A stretch of 64,000 nt of DNA from Mytilus edulis (lineage: Eukaryota; Mollusca; Bivalvia; Mytilida; Mytilidae). The translations under genes and the position numbers were made by a program. How positions within the stretch are numbered: the stretch's first letter is position 1; the number at the start of each line of letters is the position of its first letter. The stretch is from the NCBI RefSeq assembly GCF_963676685.1, contig NC_092345.1, positions 51,085,527-51,149,526 of the forward strand, given 5' to 3'. Below, in pieces: positions 1-15,100 of this stretch. The notes under the pieces are model-generated. The model was not told the DNA's origin, searched no databases, and saw nothing but the letters and a program-made list of their open reading frames with translations.

Positions 1-150
1 TTGAGAATTTTAGAAGTTTACAAAAACTGCTTTAAAAGCCCTAAAATTGATTTGTATACTGTAAATTCAATATTTAATAAATGCATGTAATACTGTAATT
101 CATACAGTAATGTCAGATAACATATTCAGAAGGTAATATTATGTGCTTAC

Positions 151-3100
151 TTTAGAAACAACAACACTTTCAGATCTCTCAGAGGCTTGTTCTGTCCATT
201 CTTCTAAATGGTTCAGGAAATTCAATCTTATGCTGTAATATATAATCAGTGGAAATCAAATAATGATATGGCGTTAAATAAAATAGAAATACAACATATG
301 CCAACGATATTGTCAAGAAGAAAGTCCTGTCATATAACTCAGACAAAACATATCTGAGGCAATCTTCTGTGGATTCATGTATTTTGTGGGTACCAATTTT
401 CGTGGATTGATGAAAAATGTGTGGGTCCCCTGTACCCACGAAATCCACAAAAATTGGTATCCATCTAATATTAATAAATCTACAGTCGTGGGAAGGTATA
501 TATATAGTATGTACCTATTTCCTCTAATAATAACTTAACTATTACAAATCATTGAAGCATTTAATGTAGGTTAAGGTAGTTTAAATGAAATACACTTTTA
601 CTACTTAACCCTTCACGATAAAAGACTGGATTTCTTCCAGATTTGTTTTTTACATCCTTGTGCAAGAAACTTTTAAATTCTCAATTTACACTCATTAATT
701 AATGTTTCAGATGTTGATGTTCTGTTTTAAGAACATGAATTTCAAAATCATTTTAACTTACCCCTTTTTTGTCTCATTTATCAATGAGACTTCTACGGTT
801 ATATTTTTGATGTAGTCTGGTTGTGTCCTTGGTGATTCTACTTCAGTCAAGAAAGCAGCTGTCTGTGATTTGTCTCCTGTCAGACCATATTCCCCTGACT
901 CAGTCGATATATAAAACATTGTTCCTTTTTCTGTCCTTAAAATCTCTGTGATGGCTTCTGAATTAGTAGTCTCCTTAGATTTTCCCTGTTAAAAATTTCA
1001 TTTGATAAAATTTTATTTGAATTCGCAAAGTAAATATAACAACAGATATATAGATATAGATTTATATATTGGAATTCAGCTGGTTTTTTTTCCTAGCAAC
1101 ATGAAATGTTTCTATGAATTTGATAAAATTTCTTCTAATCTTTAGATTTATGCACAACTGAAAGGATTTTTTAAAAATATAATGTTGAAGGAAAGAGGTA
1201 AGGCTAATCCCCCATTAATTCATATTACACCAAGTTTGATTTAACAAATCGATCTACGATCTTTTATCAGACTTTAATATTTAAATTTGGTTAGTCCAAT
1301 AAGAAAACTGACCAGCTTGCCTACAACATACGGACCATGGGAAATAACTCTAAAACAGATAATGTCAAAGGAAAACTATCTATAGATCCTTTTGTATTTA
1401 AATTCCACTTGATAAGTTCAGATTTAAAATTTTGCAAATAAAATCATTTTATTTTTTGTAAAAAGAGGTATATTATTTAAACATGATATTTAAAAAAAAC
1501 AACAACAACAAAATGAAAATATAAAACTGAATAATAAATCTGAAAAAAAGATGATTCTTTGATATGTTTTAAAAATAACTTGTGTCAAATCTGTGTCCCA
1601 TTAAGAAGGCTTGCACTTTTAATACTATCAAATATTTACCATTGGGCAATCATTTAATCTGATTTAAGTTTGCAGAACTACCCAAAGGTGATCTTTGTTG
1701 ATTTAATTTTTTTTTTTAACTAAATGTACAATCACAGACAATGTCTACAAATTAGAAAGGAGACATGATTAGGTGAAAACATGCTTGAGTAGCAAGAGGA
1801 ATTCCTGAAAAAGGAAATCACAGCAACATGCATATCTGGAATAGAAAAAACAATCTAGACAGTCAAAGTGCAATATAAAACATGCAATGTGCAATTATTA
1901 TTGATCACAGATTGGTAAAGTTGCTACGAAGGTCCATGCATATTGCTATGTCACTCACATCAAACTCAAACTCATCATCTTCATCGTCCTCATGCTAAAA
2001 TACAATATACAATGAAGCTATTTATCTATATAATGTATCATAGTGCTTTTATACAGTACAATGTATATAAGAAGATGCGGTATGAGTGCCAGTGAGATGA
2101 CTCTCCATCCAATTAACAATTTGTAAAAGTAAACCATTATGGGTATAAGTACCGTCTTCAATACAGAGCCTTGGCTCACACCAATGTATATCTTACTTTA
2201 TGTCAATGACAGTGAAATTACATTTTTAAAGAAAAGTATAAGGACTACAGGCAATGGATTACTTAGAATCAATGGAAAATTATGGCATAAGCTCACTTGG
2301 CCCTTCAAGTGAGGTGAGCTTAAATTTATGTTGCTGCTGTACATTATAATTGTGCAAGTATCATTACAAGTAATCAATTTAATTTCTTTCTCTCTCTCTC
2401 TTTTCTTTAGGTTTAGAGAAAAAGGAATAGCAAACTAACAACTTTATTTACCTGAAATTTTAATTTTCCTGAAATTTAATTTTTCAGAATTTTTATTTTC
2501 CTAAAATTTTTAATTTCTGAATTTTTATTTTTTTGAAGGCAAAATCATTTTACTAAATCATTACCAAAACATTTTATGTCTAAAATATTTGGGAATCATG
2601 AAAAAAGAAAATAGAAAAATATTGTTGTGAACTAGCAGTAACCCAGGGGTGGAACCAGTCATTTAAAAAAGGGGGGTGGTCCTAACCCAGGACAAACTAC
2701 ATGTCCCCATTCAAATGCATTGATCGTCCAAAAAAAGGGTGTGTTCCAACCCTCGATCCCCCCCCCCCCCCCTGGATCCACCACAGTAACCTAAAATTTG
2801 TGTCTGAGTAAAACTGATGGGTCACGGAACTGTTAAATAGTTTTTCTGTTCTTGAACCATCATAATTTGAATAATTATACCATTATACCTTTAATGATTT
2901 GAAAAACTAAATGAACTTTTATAAATCTAAAAAAAACCAATAAAAACATTATCTTATTTGTGAAAACAAAAGGGGAGATCATTTGTCCATAATTTGTCCT
3001 TCTTTAACCCCAATGTATGTACTTTCCCATGTAGCACCTCAATATTTAAAACTCAGTATTGATTTCTTCATGGTCTACAACTCTTCAAAAGAATTATAAA

Positions 3101-6100
3101 CCAGTTCTACAGCTCTAAATAAAGCTACTTGTTTACCTGTGAAATCAAAGTAAAACTACCCAGGTGACTTAATACACAATTGGAAATCTTATTCAGTAAA
3201 GAACAGGTGAGATTTAAAAATCATTTTTCACTTATCATTATTATAGATTGACCTCATGTGTGAACTCTGTAATTATAATATGGTAAAATATGGATATGTC
3301 CTTTATTATTATGGACATTGAAATATAGGGTATTGGATTTCATCTCTGAAAGTTTTTCCAATGCGGGTCAAAAATTGTGTCTTTCATATAATATTCCTTC
3401 ATATATGATTTTTAAATTCTGTTTCTATTAAATCTTTAATTTAAAATAATCTTGTTCTATTCATATTATTAAAATGTAATCCCCAAATAAAAGATGGATT
3501 ATATTTTTTAAATTAAATTACATTTCAGTTCTATACCATGTCTGCTTATCCTATTTGACCAGATAAGATACAAAACAAGACCCCAAACAACCCTAACCTA
3601 AAAACCATTTCCTTCCCCTGTATTAGGAATAAATATTTTACATATAATAGGTGTTAAAAAAGGGACGGCATCGGGACAGACTTGAAATTATGAAACTCTT
3701 ATGTTTTTATTAGTACTTATAAATACCAACTAAAGTAGGGTTTAAAATCCAGAGCTATGAAGTCTGTTTATATCCAAGAGGATATATTGTCTTTAGTCGT
3801 TTGAACTGTAGAAATTTTCATGTATACCTAAAATATTACTGCTAATAAGTCCCTGAAATACAATTCAGCTCAATACAGGAACTGGTTCATGTCAAAATTA
3901 TGCTTATTGTAATCACAGAAAAATGCCAATCAAATAAGTAAATGATTGATCTATATACTCTCTGGTCAACCATGTTTTGAACCTATTCTAAAAACTTGGG
4001 ACAAATTATATAACAGTTATAGTTTCTGAACACCTGATTATATTAAGAAGATGTGGTATGGTTGGCAATGAGACAACTTTTGACAAGAGACTAAATGACA
4101 CAGAAATTAAGAACTATAATGAGCAAATTCATGCCGCATGAAATATTTGTCACTGGACAGAATGCAAACAATCTTAATTTTCAGGTAAAACAATCTGATG
4201 AGTTAATGAATTAGTTGGTAAATGTATTTACATTATATTTGTGGACTTTAAATAATGAACAACAATCCTTAAAAAGGTAACAAATAATAAAACTAAATAA
4301 CTGAACAGTATTAAAACTATTTTTAAAGAACATCCTAATATATTCAAGTGTTTTTTACTAAAGACATTTTTTTAAATATTTTTTGTGTTTAATTTTTTGT
4401 CTATACTGATACCATCTTGTTTAAACTTTTCAATGGGGCATGAAAACATTATTTTAGCCTTAAGTATACAATAAATAAAAACATATCTTTGTTTCTTAGT
4501 AACCTCAGATCAAATCAATAATATCTTCCTACATAATATCATTAAATAACTTTGATGTCAATAATGCAGTAAAGGTGTTGTAACCTGTTATCAAAAACAT
4601 CTTAGAAACAATTATATTTTCAATAGTCAAAAACATTCTTGGAATTTCTTATTCTTTTACATGTGCAAAGGTAATTAAGGAATACATTTTTTCGGTTACG
4701 AAATTAATTATTTTATTTGGAAAACATTGATTAGAATATATATGTCTACGCACTGATTAAAAAGAATGTAAATAACTACTTATACATTTTTTATGTACAA
4801 TGTATTACATAAAATGCATATATCTACATGTACAAATACATCTTTAAGACCGAACACTTATCTAATAAGTGTTTGTTTAATTTAAATTCACAGTGACTGA
4901 TTTCTGCTTTATGCAAGTCCTAGGAACTTTAATGAGTGATAAAGTACTTCTATGTTGATGTGGGAAAGGGGGGGGGGGGTGTATGTGGAGGAAGTGTCTC
5001 TCCATCTCTTAACAACAACTCAATAATTCAATGTCTGCTTTTAGTTTTATTTGTTTAGTGTCTTGTTGCCATTTACCCTGTATATCCTTTTTTTTAATCA
5101 AACAGTACAATTTTTTTCTTAAATTTCAATTCTTAAAAAAAAGTACTTTATATCATTACAACTTTTCAACAGTACATCTTTCATTTGAAACACAGACATG
5201 AACTTCTATGCCCCTTAGTAATTGAAAAGCTTGTTCAAGTATATAAATGTACCTGAAATATGTCCAAAATGACCCAAAAAAAAAATGAATGCAACAAATG
5301 CAGATTTGGAACATGTTTCTCAAAGTGGTGCCTGAAACCAGTACTGAATTTAATTTTCTCAAATAGATTTGTAATAACTTGAATACACATTATTCAAAAT
5401 ATGTCAAACTGAAAACTTCTATATGAATACATCAACAATATTAGAAAATCACAGAAAGAAGTAGCTGTGAAGTTGGCATACAGACATCATGTAGAAAAAA
5501 TATGTGAAAATATTTTGAGTTAGAATATTAGAAATTGTCAATTATCAAATGAAAAGCTAAATAAATCCCCAATATCTCTTAAACTGGTACCCAACACATT
5601 GATCAAAATTTATTTGGCTCGTTTAATTTCATAAAATTTTGACAAAATATTTACTTTGACCCTTTGACAAAAATATAAAAATTTCAAAAAAATTGAACCA
5701 ACCAATTTATTAGAAAAATTACACTGGTTATATAGTTGTTTGACAAACACTGATTTTGATCATTGAGAAGCTTAATATTCCCTTAAGAACAACAATGTAA
5801 TTAAAACGTTGAGCTGATTTTACAGAGTTATCTCCCTGTAGTGTTAGATACCACCTTAAAATCATAGGAACATCCTTATATCTAGTAGATAACCATAGAT
5901 TTTAACAACTTCATCACCTTTACATTAAATAATTTAATTTTAAATCTTGTGTCTACTTTTTTCACCAAAAATATTAATTCATTTTTTTATTCTTTTACAG
6001 AAATAAATAAGGATCAATGTAAAATATACTGGTCACCATGGGTACTGCTATAGAATCATTAGAAGTGGACCTAGAACATGATATTGATGAGCAGTACCAG

Positions 6101-9100
6101 TACCAACCAGGTGAAATACTTCGAGGATATATTTCCGTAACAACGTCTCGCCAAACTTTTATCACAAAAATCTATATTTCAATAACAGGACAAGGTGCTG
6201 TTGCATGGGAAGACCCTCAGTTTGGATCGTTCAATGCAAATGAGGAATATATCAATGCCAAACACTCCGTGGAAGACAGAGGATTGAATGATCCTTTACT
6301 ACTTGTAAAAGGAGAACATAAATTTCCATTTGAATATCAACTCCCGGACAATCTCCCTTCCTCTTTCATTGGAAAATTTGGAAGTGTGACTTATGTCCTC
6401 AAAGTAATTGTAAATGGTGAAAAAAGTGAGACTAATATTACAAGTGAACCATTTTTGGTAATAAGAAAAGCAGAGATTCCGGAAAAATCACGAAAATCTG
6501 AAAGCAGGTCAATGGAACAACGATTTTGGGGCTTGTGTTCAACTGGAAAAATAAAATTTGATATTACGATCGATAAAGTGGGTGTTTGTCCGGGAGAAGA
6601 TATTTACATTCAAGCTGAAGTTGCTAATACAAGTCCTCTATATATAACAGCTGTGCAGGCATCTATTGTAATGAACACTCTATACCATGCACGTAAAAAA
6701 CTTATTCCCTTCCGTCAAGTTGTAAATAAAAGACGTGATGAACAAGAAATGACACATGGAGATGGCCGCAAGTGGCATAATGTAAGATTGACAGTACCGC
6801 CATATATACCAGAATCAAACTTGGATTACTGTGATATTATAGAAATATCTTATTCTTTCCAATTCAGGGTGGAAATATCAGGAGGGAAGGAACTACGAGC
6901 AGAAATTCCGTTATTAATAGGATCCAAGCCAAAAGGATTAGAAATTCCAACTACACACAATCCGTTACTTAACAAAAACTGGGGTAGTCCAGGTGATGAT
7001 ATTATAAATAATGGAAATAATCAACATGAGGTAGATTATAGTCATGAGGCCAATGAATGGCATCGTGGGATTGTTCCTGAATTACGACCTTTTGACACCA
7101 CAATGAAGAATCCTTTGTTTGACAATACGGGAAAAGCTGATTTACCAGAAGAAATCATTGAAAGTTCAAGACTTTGATCAAAATACTTTTTAGAAATAAC
7201 ATTCTTGAATTTATGTTCAGTTCAGCTGTTCACTCAAAGCTATCAAATTGACTTATTTTCTTAAAATTTGAGGAAACTGCTGGAAATGAGATAATGAAGG
7301 TAGCCAAAACTTTCACTGATAATATAAATGGTGCTTTAATTAAATTATTTTTCCAAAAATGCAATGTTTTATTTTCTTCCTTATATTTACAAAACAAAAC
7401 ATTTATTATTCTAATTCAAAACATGTGTCCACTCAAATTTGAAAAGCATCTGTGAAATGGCAAACAAAGTCGACAACAATAAAAAAATTATACATAAAGG
7501 TACAAAATGTATTAAAAACAACAACTGTGTATAATATGTCAATCTGTGAATGGGGGCCGGTGGTCAAGTGGTCTAAGTAGTTCTGCTACTGGAATCACTA
7601 GCCAGTCAACACTGAGATTATGAGTTAGAACACTGCCAGTGCAGGTGCACTCGACTACAATCTTAATTGACTAAGATTAGGATTGTCAGTTTTGCTATTG
7701 AAGGTCCAGGCACTCCGGCTTCCTCCAACAATAAAATTGGCCACCACGAAAAATCCCAAAAACTTAAAAGTGGCGTTAAAACACCAACATATCAATCAAT
7801 CTGTATAATGAAATTGAAAGTGCCAATGAGACAAATCTCCATCCAAGTCACAATTTGTAAAAGAATAACCATTATAGGTAAAAGTACTTGACTCATACTG
7901 AACAGTAAGCTATACAGGGCCCCAAAATGACTAGTGTAAAACCATTCAAACATGAAAAACAATGGTCTAAATCTATATAAAAAACGAGAAAACAAAACAC
8001 TTATGATCCACATCAACAAACGACAACTCTTGAACATAAGGTTCCAAACTAAGGACAGAAGCAAACAAATGCAGCAGGTTGAAATGTTTTTTAAAGGTAC
8101 CAACCTTCACCCTTACCCGAAACAATAGTGTAACATCACAACACAGAAGGACACACTATAAGATATCAATTGAAATGGCTTATTTCAATCAAAAGACATA
8201 TAAACACAAGTGAATATGTATGAACACATTTTTTCTTAATCTGGTATAAAAAAAATACAACCTAAAGCAATTCTTGCTCATGATTGATTAATAATTAAAG
8301 GTTTTCTTCTGCACGCTATAAAGCCAAATGCATTAAAAATTCATAGGAAAGTTCATTAGTAGGAGATCCATTAAAATGGATTGTCAATGTGTAATCATTG
8401 ATTAACTTGCATTACAGCAATGATTTCATATCTCAAACTCAATACCAAACTTAGCACAATAAAGTACAGGCTCGTAGCCATAATGGGTTCTAACCCCCTT
8501 TTGAAAACAAAAATGCACTTTAAAAGTCATTGTTGGGTATGAACTGTGAGTTAAGATATTGTTTATTTCAAGTAGATAACACTCCTCCCCCCTCGTCCCT
8601 TTCCATTTGAAAATTCCATGCTTCAGGCCTAAAGCATGGAAGTTAAAATCAAAATATAATGTCACAAATAAATAGTATATCAACTGAAATAAAATGGCAA
8701 AATATTTTCAAACTTTGCAGGATTTTTGAGAAGAAAGCCTCTACAAAACCTTCTGATAGGTTGCAGATTAGGTGGCACATAGGGCCATTATAAAAAATAC
8801 AATGTAAGAATATAATAAAAAAAAAAAACACACAATTTGATGAAAAACATGGCAGCCTAGAGAAATTTTTGGTTCCTGTCATGTAGTCATTTTTTAGAGT
8901 ACAATTTATCTACTGTTTTGTTGAATGATATGATGCCAAAAAAAAAACATAGTGAAAGATATTCATATAATGAGATGTCTTTATTAATGGCATGTTTTAA
9001 ACATTTATATGTTAACCAGGTGTATGAAAGATCATTGGAGCCTCTAGTTACAACTGTATATTCCTTGCAAAGTAGAATTCAAACTATAACTGGAAATATT

Positions 9101-12100
9101 AGTGGTATTTAAATTTTTGTCCTTGAATCATTTTCTATCCAAATTTTTTAATTTTAGAATCTATGTTTTTATCAAACTAGGAATACTAACTAAAGCTTTA
9201 CTTCCTTATAGCTAAATATAAAAAAGAAGATGTGGTATGATTGCCAACTTTCAACAAAAGGTTGTTCTATTCAAGAATATTCAATAGGATTGTAACCTCA
9301 ACTTATTTTTAACATTGTCCTATTCATGAACGTACAATGTCATTGTTACTCAACTTATTTTTGAATCTATATATCCATTGTTTATCTATGTACGACTTAA
9401 ATGAGCTCCTTTTTTTCAGTAAAATTGCCTTTTTATATTTTTTAGTTTTACATTAGAAAAAAGTAAAATCACAAAAATTCTGAACTCCGAGGAAAATTTA
9501 AAATTGAATGTCCCTAATCAAATGGCAAAATCAAAAGCTTACACACATCAAACAAATGGATAACAACTGTCATACTCCAAACTTGGTACAGGCATTTAGA
9601 GTATATTGTTTTAACTTTTCTTAATCATTGTACATTGTATTGAGATGACATGTTATTGTTGCAGAGTAGCTGTGATACAACGCTATAGCAATAAACAATT
9701 TATCTTAAAACTAGATGTGTCAAAGCAACATGAATAGCCCCGTCCCAAAAAGTTAAAAAATCTGCAATTTCAATATAAACACATGTGGACAAAAACATGA
9801 TGGTAGTCTCACATATAACAAAATCAGTTCAAAATTTGGAGGCGTATAGAAAAAAAATCTGTATAACTGTGATTTTCAATAATTTATCAAAGTCCAAAGC
9901 TAGTAATTTCAGCAAAAATTAGCAGAGCAGAACGAAACTTAAACTTGACCTGTAACTCATCATGGTTAACTCACATACCAAAAATCAGCCCAATATCTGA
10001 AGGTGTTTAGAAAAAAGTCTGTATAACTGTGATTTTCAACAATTTCTCATAGTACAAAGCCTGTAATTTCAGCAAAAATTAGTAGAGTGGAACGAAACTT
10101 AAACTTGATCTGTAACTCATCATGGTTAACTCACATACAAAAAATCAGCCTAATATCTGAAGGTGTTTAGAAAAAAACTCTGTAGAAAGGTTTGTTGGGG
10201 AATGACAGAATGACAGAATTATTGATTTTAGGATTCATGAAATTTCGGAATTTGGGACAAGGGTAAAACTATATGTCACCGACAACTTCGTTGCGGGGCC
10301 ATAAAAAGTAAAAGTTTGTATCATTTATTGCAATTCTTAAACTTAAATTTATGAATTTGTCGTAACTCAGCGTTGTACAAGTCATTGTATTCAAAATAAT
10401 CCAATTTAATATGAATTTATGGTAATAAGTTACATAATGGTAACTGGATGTCAACTACTTAAAAACTTTTCCATCTCATTTCAAATTGATGCATCTTTAT
10501 ATTATAAACTGTAACTGTACACATCAATGATCATATCTATAATTCATACAATTTAATGCATACACAAATTTTAAATGAAAATAAAATTGAAAGCTTAGGT
10601 AAAGAAATATATGGTAATTATTCTTTAAAGTTGTTAAATTAGGTGATTATTTATAAACCATGCAAAACTGATACATAAAAAAACCATATACACTTTATCA
10701 AAAGTATAAAGGTAGGAGTCCAAAGATAAGGGAATTAACTCTTAAAACTAATTGGTACATTTTTGTCATACATTTTTTCAAGGGCTGTTCTGGAACTGAA
10801 ATTATGCAAGTGGCACTTGTTAAGGACCGAAAGCATCCATAATATTAAATTTTCATTTTATAATCATATGCACAAATTTCAACCACTCAAAATAAATTGA
10901 AAGAATGATCAAAATCATTCTTTATTCTTTTTCATTGACAACTCCCATTTTTTTAAATTATTTTCTGTGGAACTAATCTTTTCAATTCAGTAATTTTATC
11001 CAACATGTTCTTGCTCATACCAACACAAAGTAGTTGGTGCAAATATATATTTGTAAAATTTTATGCAATCTTACACAACACTACATATAAAGTTCTTTCT
11101 TTGTGTACTATTTTCAAATAAAACTAGAAGTGACAGTTTTGTCTTGCTGATATTGTCCATGAAGAAAAAAAACAACTTTTTGAGGGGTTTTGGTTTAAAT
11201 TTTATATACTTTATTCATTATGTGTATGTTTAAAGTTTCCTTGTGTTCACTGTAAAATCAACAAAGTAAAGGAACAAAAACTTTCAACAATGTATAGCTT
11301 ACCCATTCCTAAATCACAACAGAAAGAGAATTCAACCTTTTTCAATTAGTCATCATAATAAAGTTATCCCTTTTTCAAAAAGTATAAGTTATAAATAGTA
11401 CACAATTCTCTGGCCTGTTTTACCAATTTTCTAGTTGGGAGTCATAGAATAGAAAAAGTGACTTGCACAAAACATGCTTATATATATAATACTGGCTTAC
11501 ATTTTGAATATATATAACACGTGATTACAGGTCAATGCAAACATTCCACATACTTTTATATATATATATATATTTGTGATGTAATAAATAAGTAATAACT
11601 ACCTTTTTAGTCTTTGATGGACTTTTAGTAACCTTCTCTGATCTGCCTTGACCATCCTGAAAAAAGTTATACAACCTTGAAATAAACTAAAATAAATTTG
11701 AATGCAAGAACTAAAAGCATTTATGGTAAATATAACAATCTTAATTGATTTAACCATGTCTTAAATAATGGTTGAATGTTCTGTATATTTTTAACTTAAA
11801 TATGGAGAGGATTCTGAAGAAAAAAAATTGACAGGTTTTGCTGAACCCTGTTTTTGGAGTGAGTGTAAAAAAAGAGTTATATTGACTGGAAACTTATTAT
11901 CTCAATAAGTAAGACAAAAGTATTGATGTCTAAAGAAAATATAATAAATCCCAGACTGTATTTAAATATTAATATTCTAAATACACTAAAATACCATACA
12001 TCAAAAACATAGTGACAGGAATATATATATTAAGACAATGCACAAACAAACCCGCTTTATTCTGATCAGGGTGCTAAGAATTTAATATTCTTTGACATTG

Positions 12101-15100
12101 GTACAGAAAATCTACACAATTTTCTTTTTCAAACTTTGAGTTATTTCTCTTTGTCCAAGTTTCAAAGTTGAGTCAAGTTCTTTTTAAAATCTTATTTAAA
12201 TATCAGTATTCAATTTTGTTAAACACAAATTACATTTTATAATAGTGCATGGCCGTTAAATGCATTTTTCTCATTAAAATACAACTAGTAGTTTTTTATG
12301 ATATGTGAAACAATGAACAAAACTAATTAACAAAATGTTATATTTGTCTGTACATATGAATTTAGATATTAAATAAACACTACTATTGACCTGTGATGGA
12401 AAAATGATTACAGCAAAATGCATTAAGTGTATGGTACAGGAAATATCTTTGACTATCTTGCTTGCTAGCTGAACGGTGAAGTCATTATTAAATTAGGTAT
12501 ACTACCCTAAGAGCAGACTAGCCCAACAGATAACCAATCTATCTGTCTATAAGACTAGACTACTCCAAAAGGAGGGTAGTATATCTAACCTAATGCCTTC
12601 ACAGTTCTGCTTGCAAGCAAAATAGTCAAAGATATTACCTTTACCTACACACTCAAAGCATTTTGCTGTAATTCATCTCACAGAGATCTGACTGGGCATG
12701 ATCTAAAGCTAATACAAAGGGGGTAAATACTTTACTTATATCCTTACCTCTGGATTCCTTCCAACCATGAAAAATTTACATACAGCTAAATCATAACCCT
12801 CCAATTCTTGTAATACCATATTTGGGTATGTCTTGACAATTCCTGTCTCGTCTTGATGAAATATTTCATACCTATAGTAAAACATAAATGTATCTTTAAA
12901 AGTTATCAATTAATGAACTTTTTAACGTTTGTTTTGAATTTCAGAATTAAATATTATTGCATAGCAATATAATATTTCCTACAGAAAGTAACCAAAAGTT
13001 AGCATGCAATAAATCTTCAAAATTTATGACGTCATCAACAACAAAATCTTAGTTTAAACCAATTTTTACTTTCAAACATTAAATTGCTATACAATAAAAG
13101 GGTTATTGCATGAATATTGGGGAATATTGTCCGTCATAGAACATATATTTCACTCACAAGCTTGTGCAATATAAAATTCTACTCAGGACAATATTCCCCA
13201 ATATTCATGCAATAACCCTATATTATTACTATTCTTTTTTTGACAAGTAAAAAGGATTCATATTTGACTGGGTCAGTGATTATCAAAATCAAAACCTTTT
13301 TTAGACAAATTACCAATAGTGTCAAAGATAACACTATTTCTAAAAAAAATACACTTACGCATCTTTAATTTTGTCGAGCATTTCTAGAGCTTTATTAAGG
13401 TTGACTTTAAGTGCTCCTTCAGTAGCATCCTGTCTCATCTTATCCATCACTATATCTAAATTAGCTTCTTTATCCTGAAAAAAATAAGCAATAGTTTTCC
13501 CATAGGTTATATCATATGTTTTAGTGATTTCAGTTTTTCTTTTAAGTAATTTATCTTTAAATGTGAAATACAGGAACATTTTTTACAGATGTGGCATAGA
13601 ACTTTGCTCTAAAATTCATCAATTAAACAACAATTTCAAAAAGATATTACAGACTTCCCTCCATTAATTGTGTTACCTAAGAAGCAAATTTTGTCATGGA
13701 TAAATTCATATGCAAAATTTTGTAAGGAATAGACATTACATTCTGACAGTAATTGATTGCTACCATAGACTAAAAAAATCTGTTTTCTTAATTTATTCAA
13801 CTAAAAGTTTATATATGCACCAATAAGAAAACAAAGCATTAAATGTGGATGCAATATTATCTGCCCTTGCTTCAGTATTGAATCCCCTTAGGAATTATGT
13901 GTTTATAAAATAAATACAAATTTCAATTGACAAGTTTCCACACAACTGACTGAGAAAATAGAATAACAAGAAGAGTACCAACTTTAAGAGTCTCAATCAA
14001 TCTACTACAGAGTTATCTACCCTTATCACTAATTTTTATTTGCAATGTTTCTGTGTTTCTGCTTTCTCTCAAAGTTTTTTTTAGAATTATCTCCCATTAT
14101 AATCTGATTCTGATGTTAATGTTTATAATTCTCCTTTTAGGATAACCTTATTACCTGGTTTTGATTGTCATGTTGTTGTCTACAGTTTTCCAGTTTCTCC
14201 TGTAGAGCTCTCTCCTGCTTAGCCAATCCAATTTCATGTACATCCCAGACATGGGCTGACCCTTGTGCATACTTAAATAAGGACTTCAGCTGATCATTGG
14301 TCTTTGTATTGTGGTCGTCTAAATTTTTCTAGAGAGAAAAAAATGGTTAATATATTATATATTCTGGAATGATTTTTGTATTTAAAAAAAAATTCTGTCT
14401 TAAAGCTGAATAATTAATTTCATCAAATTACATTCTGTAAATTCAGAAATTATTCTGAGTTTTTTTTGGATAGATATGAAGAATGCAACTGGGTGAGTGT
14501 CGTAATAATAAGAACGTCTCATTTTGATATTTATACATGTATGCAGTTTTGCCCAAAATCGCAATACTGTAAATTCAGAAATTATTGTGAGGTTTTTTAA
14601 TTTGTGTGAATATTGCGTATGTCGCAATAATCAGAATATAAATACTACTACAAAAATCAAACTTTTCATTTGGGCAAAACTTATCCTGTTGCTGTTATAA
14701 ATTTTCACAAAAATTTCTGAATAAACTGTATAAGCTAAGACCAATGTTATTGAGATATTTGAACTATTTAAAAAAAACCTCCTCTGCTGTATCTTTTTAA
14801 ACACAAATATGAAAGATGAAATTGATTTGGCCATACCTCCATGGTCTCTAAGTTTTCTTCATATACTCGTTGTCTGTCACCAACCAATGGTAACATCTTA
14901 TTCTCCACTATGTGTTTAGCTTTCAACAAACCACAAATTCCTGCTTCTATCATATATTTCTGTAAACAAAATATGAGTCATATATACTTTTGTGGCAATA
15001 TTGAAATATATGATTTATTTCCAATAAAAATTTTGTTTCCAGTTGATAAGATTTACTTGAAAAATATTTAACTTTCAAATTATCCTCTTAGATTTGTGTT

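Larger units (their letters stand above)
1995..6037. other. First part of 9.6-kb CCDC180 intron
   Basis: Holds a dispersed-repeat fragment (2070-2200), a solo hairpin (2289-2321), short C and G homopolymers (about 2759-2772, 4968-4979), another repeat fragment (4046-4140) and the MITE at 5583. No exon is supported here on either strand apart from a probable 5' UTR exon of the arrestin gene that I could not place. Confidence 0.5.
7178..11602. other. Second part of the 9.6-kb CCDC180 intron
   Basis: After the arrestin 3' UTR: SINE (7553), dispersed repeat (7804), repeat fragments (9224, 9460) and the 9718-10306 repeat. From 10310 to 11602 only AT-rich DNA with a TA microsatellite at about 11550-11570. 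Confidence 0.5.

Noticed and set aside
2452-2540. Possible extra CCDC180 exon after TTTAC at about 2452
   Set aside because: The sequence is a TTTTCCTGAAATTT low-complexity run and gives no frame consistent with the neighbouring exons.
7553-7640. A tRNA gene
   Set aside because: A- and B-box-like sequences exist but no cloverleaf closes and the sequence continues into a SINE body.
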